Origin: Pollenia angustigena
Lineage: Eukaryota > Arthropoda > Insecta > Diptera > Polleniidae
DNA: 64,000 nucleotides
Reading direction: 5' to 3'
Assembly (NCBI GenBank): GCA_930367215.1
Contig: OV884056.1
Span: forward strand, 251,127,127-251,191,126
Of the stretch, positions 1-12,300 are shown piece after piece (the first letter of the stretch is position 1; each line of letters opens with the position of its first letter). Both the position numbers and the translations under genes were made by a program. Under the pieces are notes generated by a model. That model saw only the letters and a list, made by a program, of their open reading frames with translations, did not search any database and was not told where the DNA came from.

Positions 1-344
1 TTTAGACCTCGAGTTTGAGTAGTTATTTTTTTTTGAGATTCTATAAAGAAACGGTCGATTAAAAAAACCAACTTTTATTATTCTCTAAAAGAGTTGGCAT
101 CCTTCAAGTATGTACAAATGTTTTTTGCGTCCGAGCAGGTTTACTTTTGATTTTTAAAATAAAATTAAAAAACCGCTTTTTTATTGAAAATTTTCAAGTT
201 TTTAGTGCATATATTTTATTCTTTTAATGCATATATTATACATAATTAGAAAAAATTTTAATATAGTAGTGAAATTTGTTAAAGCTTTTTATAGATTTAA
301 AGTGGTTTTCAGAAGGCTGCTTAATGTGGTCATATGAAGCCAAA
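1..344. other. AT-rich leading stretch, no gene seen
   Basis: No coding signature, RNA gene or clear repeat boundary is visible. The sequence is poly-A/T rich and leads into the 154-bp repeat units that follow. Confidence 0.4.
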
Positions 345-620
345 ACGTTCTAAAATGGGGCCTTTAGATATACCGACCTTCACAAAATTTGACAGTGTGA
401 TTTCTAGTCCTTTAAGACTGTAACGTACCAATTTTAATTACAGTAGCATTATTCTTACGGGCTTATGTGTACTATACTGTTTTCCGAGAATAGGCTTTTA
501 ATGGGACCTATGGTAAATTATGGACCGGCCTTCACATAATTTTACAGGTCAATTTCTAGTCTTTTAAATCTGTGTAATGCTACTGTTAGCATTATTTGTT
601 ACGTTTTTATGCGTACTAAA
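345..620 (+). repeat. Outlying diverged units of the ~154-bp repeat
   Basis: About two diverged units of the repeat that forms the arrays at 1.1-3.4 kb. Shared landmarks are a CTGTTTTCCG core (about 476), a GACCGGCCTTCAC segment (about 523; array version GACCGATCTTCACGAAATT) and a CTGTAACGTACCA segment (about 418). Short reading frames here (577-919) overlap in three frames, show no codon structure and are not genes. Confidence 0.6.
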
Positions 621-1031
621 CTGGTATCTCCCACCCATGATAAAGGTGTTTCGCTCCCAAAGAGTAAGCAACTTATTTCACACAAATTTAATCTCATTGC
701 CAATCAGAGGTGGCTTGATGAAACAACATGTGGGGAAACCCAAAAAATCTGGATCATCATAGACGAAAAAACGACACGGCGCGCATTAAGGCTGTGCAGA
801 CTTCACCTCAGAAACCTAATTGCGGTTACAACTGGCCAAGTGGGAACAACGCCCAAATTGAATCCATTTCTTTATTAAATCAACCGGACGGCTGGGTGAG
901 AATGTCAATAGCCAGGTAACGTAGCAACATTGGGCGACGGTGAACCATGGCATACAACGATAACTTATTAATATACCCAGGTGAGCCGTTTTTAATTGCA
1001 GCTGCCAGTGAACCCTAACATATACAGAAAG
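621..1031. other. Spacer between repeat arrays, no gene recognised
   Basis: Slightly more GC-rich than its surroundings, with short overlapping open frames in several registers. No protein family, intron signal or RNA was recognised. Confidence 0.35.
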
Positions 1032-3551
1032 AACAAGTTAGAGTGCTATATTCGGCTGTGCCGAATCTTTGATACCCTCCACCGACAGTTCGAATGTTTA
1101 AGGAGTAATATTTGTATGATGTTATTATAATCTTAAACTGTGACGATTTGTTATCAATTATGGTTTAAGGCAACCAAACTGTTTTCCGGTAGAAGGGTTT
1201 ATATGGGGCCTAGGGTAAATTTTGGACCTATCATCACGAAATTTCACAGCGTCATTTCTAGTTCTTTAAAACTGTGACGTACCAATTTCTGTTATGATAG
1301 CATTATTAATTATGGTTTTAGGTGTACTGAACTGTTTTCCGGGAGTAGGGTTTCTATGGGGCCTAGAGTAAATTATGTACCGATCTTCACGAAATTTCAC
1401 AGTATCATTTGTAGTCCTATAAAACTGTGACGAGCCAAAATTTGTTATGATTGCATTATTTTTACGGTTTTAGGCGTACTAAACTGTTTTCCGGTAGTAG
1501 GGTTTATATGGTGCCCAAGGTAAATTATGGACCGATCGTCACGAAATTTCACAGTGTTATTTCTTGTCCTAAAAAACTGTGACGTACCAAATTTTGTTAC
1601 GCTAGCGGTATTGTTTACGGTTTTAGGCGTACTAAACTGTTTTCCGGGAGTAGGGTTTATATGGGGCCCAGGGTAAATTATGGACCGATCTTCACGAAAT
1701 TACACAGTTTTATTTCTTGTCCTATAAAACTTTGATGTACCAAATTTTGTTATGATAGCATTATTTTTTACGTTTTTAGGCGTACTAAGTTGTTTTCCGG
1801 AAGTAGGTTTTATATGGGGCCTATGGTAAATTATGGACCGATCTTCACGAAACTTAACAGTTTAATTTCTAGTCCTATGTTACTGTGACTTGCCAAAATT
1901 TGTAATGATAGCATTGTTAGTTAGGGTTTTAGGCTTAATATACTGTTTTCCGGGAGTAGGGCTTATATGGGGCCTAGGGTAAATTATTGACGGATCTTCA
2001 CGAAATTTCACAGCGTGATTTCCAGTTGAATAAAAAAAATTGCTGCGAAATCTTATATCATTCTGTGCATTTTTCCACCATTTATGTTAGTTTTTGTAAC
2101 AAAATTATCAATTTTTTTTAGGTGGTGGTTCCACATTTTGATTCATAGCTCAGATCCTATTGAACCGATTTTGCTGAATTTCAATCCCAAACTGCTTAGG
2201 ATAACTACAAGCAATTTGACACTAAGTTTGTTGATTTCTTTTGAGTTTTTCGAAAGTGAGCGTGTTTTCAACAGACGGACAGACGGACAGACAGACGGAC
2301 ATGGCTAAATCGACTTAAAATTACTCAAGGACCCAGAATATATATACTTTATAGGGTCTGAGATGAATAGTAAAAAAGTTTCACACGGAATGACAAACTG
2401 AATATACCCTCTTCACAACTAATTGTGGTGGAGGGTATAAAAACACTCGGGATAAATTAAGTTTTTTATACCCTCTACCACAATTAGTTGTGAAGAGGGT
2501 ATATTAAGTTTGTCATTCCGTGTGAAATTTTTTTATTATTCATCTCAGACCCCATAAAGTATATATATTCGTGGGTCCTTGAGTAATTCTAAGTCGATTT
2601 AGCCATGTCCGTCTGTCTGTCCGTCTGTTGAAAACACGCTCACTTTCGAACAACTCAAAAGAAATGAACAAACTTGGTGCCAAATTGCTTGTAGTTATCC
2701 TAAGCAGTTTGGGATTGAAATCCAGCAAAATCGGTTTAGTAGGACCAGAGCTATGAATCAAAATGTGGAACCACCACCTAAAAAATTGATAATTTTGTTA
2801 CAAAAAATAACATAAATGCTGGAACAAGGCATGGAATGAGATAAGATTTTGCAAAAATTTGTTTTATTTGACTGGAAATCACGCTGTTAAATTTCGTGAA
2901 TATCCGTCCATAAGCCCCATATAAACACTACTCCCTGAAAACAGTTTAGTACGCCTAAAACCGTAAAAAATATCGCTAGCGTAACAAAATTTGGTACGTT
3001 ACAGTTTTTTAGGACTAGAAATAACACTGTGAAATTTCGTGACGATCGGTCTATAATTTACCTTAGGCCCCATATAAACCCTACTACCGGAAAACAGTTT
3101 AGTACGCCTAAAACCGTAAAAAATAATGCAATCATAACAAATTTTGGCTCGTTACAGTTTTATAGGACTTTAAATGATACTGTGAAATTTCGTGAAGATC
3201 GGTACATAACTTACCCTAGGCCCCATAGAAACCCTACTCCCGGAAAACAGTTAAGTACACCTAAAACCATAATTAATAATGCTATCATAACAGAAATTGG
3301 TACGTCACAGTTTTAAAGGACTAGAAATAACGCTGTGAAATTTCGTGATGATCGGTCCATAATTTACGCTAGGCCCCATATAAACCTAACTACCGGAAAA
3401 CAGTTTAGTCGCCTAAAACCATAATTAATAACAAATCGTCACATTTTAAGGTAATAATAACATCATACAGATATTACTCCTTAAACGTTCGAACTGTCGG
3501 TGGAGGGTATCAAAGATTCGGCATAGCCGAATATAGCACTCTAACTTGTTT
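1032..3551. repeat. Giant inverted repeat with internal 154-bp tandem arrays
   Basis: Left arm about 1032-2440, right arm about 2463-3551, spacer about 20 bp. The outer end of each arm has a hairpin of the form ATTCGGCNNNGCCGAAT next to a GATACCCTCCACCGACAG segment (about 1050-1090, mirrored at 3487-3535). The inner ends carry the near-palindrome ATACCCTCTTCACAACTAAT and its mirror (2405-2440, 2463-2505). Between them lie six or so 154-bp units on the left (CTGTTTTCCG cores near 1172, 1330, 1483, 1638, 1792, 1945) and four on the right (complement cores near 2937, 3091, 3243, 3397). A module with GACGGACAGACGG short repeats (2270-2300, 2606-2630) follows each array. The architecture is foldback-like. 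No transposase was found and no target duplication was resolved. Confidence 0.8.
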
Positions 3552-3935
3552 TTACTTACGAGTCGTACTGAAAAATTCAAGTACGAATAAAACTAAAACG
3601 TACTTAAAACAATCGTAAATGGGATAACTTTCGAAAATCAATCCCGAAATTTATTAAAATAAGTACAAAACCAAGTAAAAAAATATTAAAATTTTCGTTG
3701 GTAGCAGTGATGTTAGATGTTTTTTTCGAATTTTCGTCAAAATTTGAAAAAAAAAATCGTCATTATCGTCATTAGTTCTAAAAAAAACCGTCATATAAAA
3801 AATCGTTTTTTTATCAACACGGATTAATTACTCTATTAAAAAATAAAAAAATTATTAAGTATAAACCAATACAAAATCAAAAAATATAAAATTTTTAATA
3901 CTTAAGACAAATTAAGACAATACAAATCTTCTACT
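3552..3935. other. AT-rich spacer, nothing recognised
   Basis: A-rich sequence between the inverted repeat and the helicase relic; no feature supported. Confidence 0.35.
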
Positions 3936-4694
3936 GCGGATGAACTTAACGCGTGCCTGTAATCGTCGTCTTTGTGGAGGCATGCCCAGAAGTTGCGATT
4001 GACCACAAACTTGAGAGTCGCGTTGCAGAACGACCCATCGGATGCTAAATTCTCGGAACAACTGCTGGAGCTTGGCAACGGCCAAATTCCTGTTGATGTT
4101 TCGAGTGGATTGATATCGTTCCCTGAAAATTTTTGTGAATTTACATCGTTCAAGGAGGAACTCATCAGCAAAGTGCTCCCTGGCATTGCACAAAATTACA
4201 AAAATCTCCATTGGATTCGTGAACGGGCAATACTAGCAGCGAAGAATAAGGACGTCGATAGCTTAAGTTTAATTATTCCAAGTCAAATCGCAGGACAACT
4301 GCATACGTACAAATCCGTTAACTGCGTGACCGACGAAAATGAACTGACCAGCTACCCATCGGAATTTTTGAACTCGCTTGATGTACCAGGAACTCCGCCG
4401 CATAATTTACAGCTGAAGGTGGTATCGATCATAAACATGTTACGTAATCTCAATCCTCCAAAAATGTGCAACGGTACGCGGTTGTCCGTCAAAAAGCTAA
4501 TGAACAATGTGATTCAGGCGACAATCATCAAGGGCAAATTCAAAGGAGAGGAAGTCCTTATCCCACGAATTTCCATTATTCCAACTGACCTTCCATTCCA
4601 ATTCAAGCGGATTCAGTTCCCCGTTCGATTGGCATTTGCAATGACAATCAATAAATCGCAAAGCCAATCACTAGAAGTCTGTGGGATTAATTTG
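3936..4694 (+). pseudogene. Helitron PIF1-type helicase C-terminal fragment (broken)
   Basis: The translation matches the C-terminal part of the helicase domain of Helitron Rep/helicase proteins. Landmarks are LWRHAQKLRLTTNLR (from 3972), GTPPHNLQLKV, MLRNLNPPKMCNGTRL, VLIPRISIIPTDLPFQFKR and LAFAMTINKSQSQSLEVCGI, all typical of helicase motifs IV to V. Similarity continues upstream of 3963 in the same frame but crosses a TAA at 3960-3962. It stops near 4694, just before the final arginine-finger motif. The HUH replication initiator domain and the N-terminal helicase motifs are absent, so this is a dead fragment, not a gene. No ATG opens the frame. Confidence 0.88.
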
Positions 4695-4734
4695 AGTACG
4701 AATGGATTGATTTTTATTTTGAGTGTAACCTAGC

Positions 4735-5020
4735 CTAAACTATTTTCCGAGAGCTGTGGTTGTGGATCTACATTTGGATTTATAACTCTCATCCTACTAA
4801 ACCGATTTTACCGGATTTCAATCCCAAATTGCTTAGGATAACTAAAAGCAATTTGACACCACCTTGTTCTTTTCTTTTGAGTTTTGAAAGTGAGCGTGTT
4901 TTTTTTACCGACGGACAGACAAACGGACATAGCTAAATCGACTTAGAGTTACTCATGAAGCCAGAATATATTTGCTATGTGGTCTAGGATAAATAATATA
5001 AATGGTGTAGGGTATACAAA
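4735..5020 (+). repeat. Dispersed repeat module (GGACAGAC-containing)
   Basis: Diverged copy of the module at 2120-2440: it shares TTTCAATCCCAAATTGCTTAGG, the AGTGAGCGTGTTTT segment, the GACGGACAGAC short repeat and GGACATAGCTAAATCGACTTA. It abuts the helicase relic. Its end near 5018 carries the GTAGGGTATAC motif common to these elements. Confidence 0.65.
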
Positions 5021-5965
5021 TTCAGCATAAATATCTTTATAGTGAAAAACATATGTATCCCAATAAAATTTTCGAAAACTACCTTATCGAATTTTAAAAG
5101 TATTTTCCAGATGTCACTTAAATTAGATTAAAGTATATCGATTTGAAAACAATTTTAAAACTACTACACATTTCTCTATGATGTTTCTTTTTTATCGAGT
5201 GACTACATATGAACATTATAAAGCTCAGCAAGTTTATAATTTTCTTAAATAAAGAAAGAAATACCATAAAGGAAGAAATGTTAATAAGGGAGGGGTATGA
5301 ATGACTCTTTAAAACAAAAAACCGTTTAAAATGAACTTAAATTACATTGGAAGTTTGTATGATTTTTTTTTATTATTATTGAGCTATTTAATGCCCTACC
5401 TGTATGATATGCTTGTAGAAAGAGTGCACAAGTAATCGAATATAAACCAAAATCGAGTATTTCAAAGTTAATCGACTTAAATATTAATGAAGAGACGTCC
5501 GTCCTATTGAACGTTCACCCCTACTTAGTAAAAGTTCTAAAAAGTCCACTAGAACGGGCATTTGGATCGTTTGTGAAAAAATTATAAGGGAATCCGAGAA
5601 GAATTAGTCTCTAGCCATCCTAAGCTGTGGCTCAGCAAAAGAAGAATTCGAGAGATACCTTAGATCTCCTAATATTTCTAGATTCGCATCACCGCTTGTT
5701 TGGCTCAATAGCCTGTTATACCCAAACTTAAAGAAAAAGGTGCAGAATTACTTAAGTTTTCAAATGAGGTCTGTCGCACCTGTTTTTCAAACAAAATCTT
5801 ATTAATATTAAGCATCGTTAAACTCTTACACTATAATTTGTTAGCCAATTACTTGCGTATTCGATTTTTTTTCATTAAATTTCCACAACACTACAAGTTT
5901 CAATTTCTTTTAATAATAAACTTTTTAACTTAGATCCTGTGCTAAAAATTAATTTGACGATTAGT
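5021..5965. other. Intergenic, nothing recognised
   Basis: No intact frame, RNA gene or repeat boundary is visible. Confidence 0.35.
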
Positions 5966-6173
5966 CTTTTCAGTTAGTTGCGGTTTGTGATTCTTCTGGT
6001 AAAGTTCGTTTTTAAAAGTAAAAAAAAAAATTAAATAAAAAGGAAGTGATTCTAATGTACAGATATAAAAAATACATCATCATCATGCTTTGATTTAAAA
6101 AAAAAAAATTTTTATTTTAATTTAAAAAAAAAGAAAACGGAAAATAATTTAGTGAAATGCGATTTAATGAAAC
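5966..6173 (+). promoter_or_regulatory. Probable 5' leader of the TMEM26-like gene
   Basis: The region ends in a fly-like start context (AAACATGG at the 6174 ATG). A TCAGTT resembling an arthropod initiator lies at 5970-5975, but I see no TATA box or good downstream element at the expected spacing, so the start site is only a guess. Confidence 0.3.
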
Positions 6174-6367
6174 ATGGCGAAAATTATTTCAACAATTAAA
6201 GCAACATTAACGCGTATAATTTTCAGTGCCCATAGTATAATAGCGATATATCAAGTGGTCGATAATAAGAACGATATTATCTATTGGTCCTTGACAGCTC
6301 CACTCTTGTTACTACTCTTTGAGGGCATTTTTACCATTTTTATTAAAAAGACCCAGGAATGGAGATG
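6174..6367 (+). CDS. TMEM26-like exon 1
   Basis: Starts at ATG in context AAACATGGCG. Encodes residues 1-64 plus two bases of Trp65, with the first two membrane segments. Donor ATG|GTAACT; the frame would stop at once (TAA 6369-6371) without splicing. Confidence 0.87.
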
Positions 6368-9300
6368 GTAACTATAGTTTTTTTTTTTAGTAAAATTATT
6401 TTTAATGACTTTTTTGTCTAAAGTAAACACTTGGCTGACGTCATGTTTTTTTCCTTTTTTTTGTACTTTTACAGGGTTCATTATTACTTTGATTTTCAAT
6501 TAAGCGTTATAAAATCATACACATTTCTAAACACTATTAACATCCAATCTTGTGACTGACAGGAAAAGTTTTCATTGTCTTCTGTTTCTTTCTTTAGACT
6601 AATGAAATTGTTCATTAAAACGCACTTTCCAATCGCGGTCATTTAACTAAAATTTATTTGGCTTTTGATTTTGTTGACGTTGTGTGGGTTTTTTTGGTTT
6701 TGTTTATTTTATGTCCTTTTTCCCTGGATTCCATTAAAATTGGAGAGGGTGTGATTTGTTTGTTTGTAAATAAAGTTTATAGTAAAAATTTAACGTGTTT
6801 CTTATTATTTAGAGGGCGACAAGAGTGTTATGGCAGCACGGAAAAGTCAGTTAAGCGATTTGAGAATGTTTTTCGCAAAATTTTTTTTAAGTAAAATTAA
6901 TCCAGTGAAATCTAATGATTTCTTAATTCACTACTTATTCGACTCTTGCTTTAACCAAATAAATTCTGTTTCATAAAACAAGCAATAAACTCCTTGACTT
7001 TGCTATCGAATTTCTTCGAGGTAGCTCCCTATGTGGCTCTTTAGCCCCATCAACGTTATTGCTTTTTCCAAGCTCTCAAAACCATTTGCCCAATTTTTCC
7101 AGTTCTCTTTCTGCTCCATTATCTTCTATGTGATGTTTTCCGGCCTTATAGGTCCTACTCCTAGAACCACGCCCTGCCGCTCGTTTTGCCATCAATCGCA
7201 CCGGAAGAACATATGCTCTGCATCGCCAATGTAGACGTCTCCTTAAGCCTAGATTACACTATCTCACAAGTCTTACGTATTCCATAATACTTTGTAAGAT
7301 AGAAATCTAATTAGTTTTGATGCGACTGTCAAAAAATCTTATGTAAAATGACAGTTTGTGTTCACACCATCACACAAAGTATAAACACTCACACATGAAA
7401 TAATTGAAATATTGTTTAAAAATTTTTCAAAAAACGATGAAGTCGTATGGGATGTCAAACTTTTTTCATAATACTTGTCATCTTCGTGACACATTTCATT
7501 CACACTATCACACTTTGTCATATTACTTGAGTTTTTGACATGTATTAATACAAAGTATAATAGTGTAATCTAGCCTTTAGTAGATGCAAAGTTGGGAACT
7601 ATCAATGCTCCGCATCGTCAATGTAGCTGTCTCCTTCGTAGAAGTCGACTTCACATTTGGTGCTAGTAACTAGGAATGAAACGATACCTCTAAGGTATCG
7701 ATACTTTTACTGGTATCGCTCGTAAAGCATCGATACCTAATTAGTATCGAAAAAAAGTATCGATACTTACTTGTATCGGTACTTGTATCGTTTGTATGAT
7801 AAAAGAATAGAAAGCAGCATTTCAAAACTTTTTTAATAGTGTTTTAGTACTATACAATAAAATAAGAACTACGACCTATTAGAATTTTTGTGCAAAATGA
7901 AAAGTGTATGGATTGAGACCACTTTTAGTTACCACATAGTACCAATTTCCTTTCGAAAAATCATATTTATCTTAGGAAACAATATTTTAAAGAACGTTCA
8001 GGATAACAACCTTCATTCATCTTTTATTCCAGAAATCAACAATGTCACTATGTATTTATTTTAAATGTTAATATGTATTTTATTTTAAAAATGATAAATA
8101 TATAATAAAGGGTAGTAAAACAATAATCCACGATGTTAATTGTGACTCAGTCCTTAACGTCAAGTTTTTTGCGCAACTTAAATTGATCTTTCTTTGTTTC
8201 AGTATTTGACTACTTCTACCATTGAGAGTTACACAATTGAGCAGCGCGTAAAGATTGTTAAAACCTTTTACGAAAATGGGCGGCCAGTCAAAATGCATTT
8301 CGTGCACATCGTGATTTTTTTGGTCAGTATAACCGATCAAATATTTCCACAATCGGGAGAATTGTGCCCAAATTTCAGCAAACCGGGCCTGTAGGAAATA
8401 GGAAAACATATGTACATGCCCGCCCAGTTAGTTCTGCGGCTGGCGGCGTTATCGGGCCGAACTTCTTCGAAAATGAGGTCGGCCAAGTAATTACCGTGAA
8501 TGGTGTTCGCTATCGCGAGATGATAACGGACTTCCTATAGCCATAAATTAAGGAAATGTACCTAGACTATTTGTGGTTTATAGGTGTTAACTGGTCAAAC
8601 GGTTTCTTGTCACCGTTACTGCTGCTCCAGCTTTGGAAAATAATCAAAAATTTAAAATTAATTTCAATACCAAAGTGAAACGATTACTTTTGACCGATAC
8701 CGAGTATTTTTTACCGATACTTCTTGGTACTCGGTTACTCGATTACAAAAATACTTGGTACTTATATAAATGTATCGAATATGTACTTGTATTTACTCGT
8801 ATCGTTTCATCCCTACTTGTAACGTCTATCCTTGATTGCGGTACTATGCTAGATACTAAACTTAGTTTTATCCGACATATAAATATCATGATTAATAAAA
8901 CCAGAGGTGTTCTTGCTTTTATTTACATTCGGGTAAGCAAATTTGTTGATGCACTACTCCAAAATACTTGCACAAACAAGTGATGTTGAATCGTGCTTGA
9001 AACACACCATACGAGCATTCTGGAGCAACATTTTTATATCCTCTGCCATGGTGGCATGTCATAATGTCCCGGGACAAAATGTCACTTTTAAAAGTCTTAT
9101 AAAGTCCATGTGCGTAATGTCATATGCAGGGCTGTGGAGTCATCAAAAAATAGTTCTAGCTCCGATTCCGACTCCAACAGCTGACATTTTTTAAGTCCAA
9201 CTCCGACTCCAAGTCAAACTCCTACAAACAAGATTTTCGCGAATATCGTGTTCAGCCACCCGATTTACCTCAGAAAACATCTCGTTTTTGAGGTTATGAC

Positions 9301-12300
9301 AAAAAGTTTAAAATTTGTGAACCAGTATTATCTTTCCGAATCAATAAATTTGCTTTCAAATGGCATCGATTTATTTTAACATATTGGTTCATATTTTAGT
9401 GAAAATGCATATTTTGGTTTAAATTTTTTTTTTTTTTTTTGCTTATTTTGACATTTTTGGTTGTTTTTTTTTTTTAAATTTCAATCAATAAAAACATCAA
9501 TTCTTTTGGAGCTCTGATAAAAAATACAAGATTTTCAAGATTTCGACAAAAGATCCTTCTATTTTTAACCGGTGCAGCACATGGTCGAGGCTGGCAAAAG
9601 GCTTAAAATATTTTATCGATACTTGCTTGGCAAATGGGCTACATCTCGTTGCAGAGGAAATGAGACGCCAAATCGATAATATTGCAATGTTCGCTCCCCA
9701 TCAGGATACTGCCATCAGAAATATATCAAACTCTGTTTGACATTACTACATCAAATCTTATACCCTTTGTACACTTGCATACATTTCGGAGGAACGCATG
9801 GCAGATGTTGAAAATGTGAAATACGCGTTCACACTTGAAACATCTAACATCTACTATCAAGAAAACATGTCACCATTTCTGAAAAAAAATTTTTTATTTT
9901 TTTTAAATACTTATTTTCCACAAAAGTCCCAACATTTCAAAAGATTACACCAAAATGTATATCTTATTCATTTCGTTTAATAATTTAAGCAAAATCAAGC
10001 AAAGTAAGGTTTGCAAAACAGGAAAAACTAGAGAAATGGTAACGCTGCTTTCAAAGCAACTTCCATTTTGTCAGTGATGCCACAATAATAACAGAATTTA
10101 TTGCCACTTTTCTAGTGATGACACTAAAAGAATCGAAAAATATAAAAGGGAACAAAATGAGATAGTAACATTGTGTAAAGATGTTGAAAATTTTGATTTT
10201 TAGCTCTATATAATAGCCTTTTCACACTTGTCAACATTTAACATTTAACATCAATTTGCGAAAATGTTGGAATTTTCCCATAAGAAATACATAGGGCTAA
10301 AAATCAACATTTTTACAGAATGTTACTATCTCATTTTGTTCCCTTTTACATTTTTCGATTCTTTTAGTGTAATCACTAGAAAAGTGGCAATAAATGCTGT
10401 TATTATTGTGGCATCACTGACAAAATGGCGGTTGCTTTGAAAACAGCGTTACCATTTCTCAAGTTTTTTCCTTTTTTGCAAGCCTTATTTTGCTTAATTT
10501 TGCTTAAATTATTAAACAAAATGAATTAGAAATACATTTTGGTGTTATCTCTTAAAATGTTGGTACTTTTGTAAAAAAAAAGTATTTTAAAAAAATAAAA
10601 GTTTTTTTTTCAGAAATGGTGACATTTTTTGTTAATGGTAAATGTTAGATGTTTCAAGTGTGAATGCGTATTTCACATTTTCAACATATTCCATGCGTTC
10701 CTCCGAAATGTATGCAAGTGTACAAAGGGTATAAGGGAAAATTCCAACATCTTCGCAAATTGATGTTAAATGTTAAATGTTGACAAGTGTGAAAAGGCTA
10801 TTACAATAACACAAAATGACCACACAAGACCAAACCACTGATACCTACTAGAGATGAGCGTTCTCGGGATTTTTAAGGAAAATCGTAATTAGTTAACGTG
10901 ATTTAAAAATAACTGTTCCTTTGAACTGTAATTGTGATCACGGCTTGTTAGACTTTAGTTATTTTATAGTTATGTATCAGAACTTAAAAAAAAAACAAAA
11001 TATGCACATGCATTTTAACAAATAAATCACTTTTATCTTTGTATATTTATCAAGTAGGCATCTCTACAACAACAATATTGTGGTTTACTTACAGTCAATC
11101 AAACTCCATATGTATAAAATTTTTTCGTGTTTTTTATATGGAGTCTGACAAACAGACAGCCATACGTAAACAAGAGCGGAAAGCGTTATCTAGCTGTCAA
11201 AAATTCTCATGCCCATACAATTTGTATGATGCATCCCTTAATAGCGCGGCGTCAAAGCTTTACAGTTGGAAAATCCGATTTTGAAAGCGCGTTTTATAGT
11301 GAAGTTGGCCTCTATTGTTAATAAATAATAGCAATTTAGCTATTTTTTGACAATCTAGCGGTTTTTTTCTCTTGTCTTTATTTCTATTATGTGGGTTTTA
11401 TTTAACAAGAAAGTTAACACTACTGTTTGTGGCATAACGTTGACGCTCTTGTTTAGGTATGGCATGTCAGCGAAAAAGCTAAGCGAAAGAAAACGTTCCG
11501 TCTTCCGCTCTTGTTTACTTGCTTGCATATATTGGAACAAATAAACTTTGGTTTTTAAAAAGAAACATTAAGCGCCCCATTCATTATGCAATATTATTGT
11601 ATATGTTATTCGCCATATCATTTCCATTTTTCCCTTTGGGTAATTCCATGTCAAAACGACCAAGATTGGGACACGACCCCTTCCGATTTTAATGAAATTT
11701 GTTAAGAAGGTTCCTTTTATCTTATAAGGAACATAAGTATATGAACGAAAAAAAATTTTAAAATTTTTTTTTCAAAAGTTATGTCATATTCAAAATGTCA
11801 TAATTTCGCCGAATTAGCCGAATGTGTTGAGCTTATTTCTTCAATATCTCGAAAACTACTTGACATACGAAGATGATTTTAATGTCATTTTAAAGAGAAT
11901 ACTTGGGGCTACAAACAATATATGGAAAACAATTTTTTTTTTGAAAAATGTAATATCTGCAAAATGTTAAATTTTAAAAACGGACTAAGTCAAAAACCTA
12001 TTTTTTTATTTGGCTGATTTTTTTTTGTATAATACCTCAAACTGTTCTTTAAAAGTTCTGAAACTTTGAAGGAGGTGTTTTTTTTTTTTCTTTTAAGATA
12101 TGATTTTTTTCCTTTCGCAACCTTTAAAAAAATAATATTAAAATTGAATTTTAATATTGTAATTTTGAGCAATAAGTACACTGTGCAAGTTGAAAAAAAC
12201 AGACCAGCCGCTCACCTGGCATTTTACCCTAGTTTGGGACGCTGAATCCAGTGGTGCTAACTGTTTTTTTAGGATAGCTCGTGTTTTCAAGATATACCGT

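Noticed and set aside
609..919. Overlapping open frames near the left edge
   Set aside because: Three frames overlap on one strand and partly cover tandem repeat units; no codon bias or family match is seen.
3902..4211. Two 94-99 codon frames on the - strand
   Set aside because: They lie opposite the recognisable Helitron helicase fragment and have no motif of their own.
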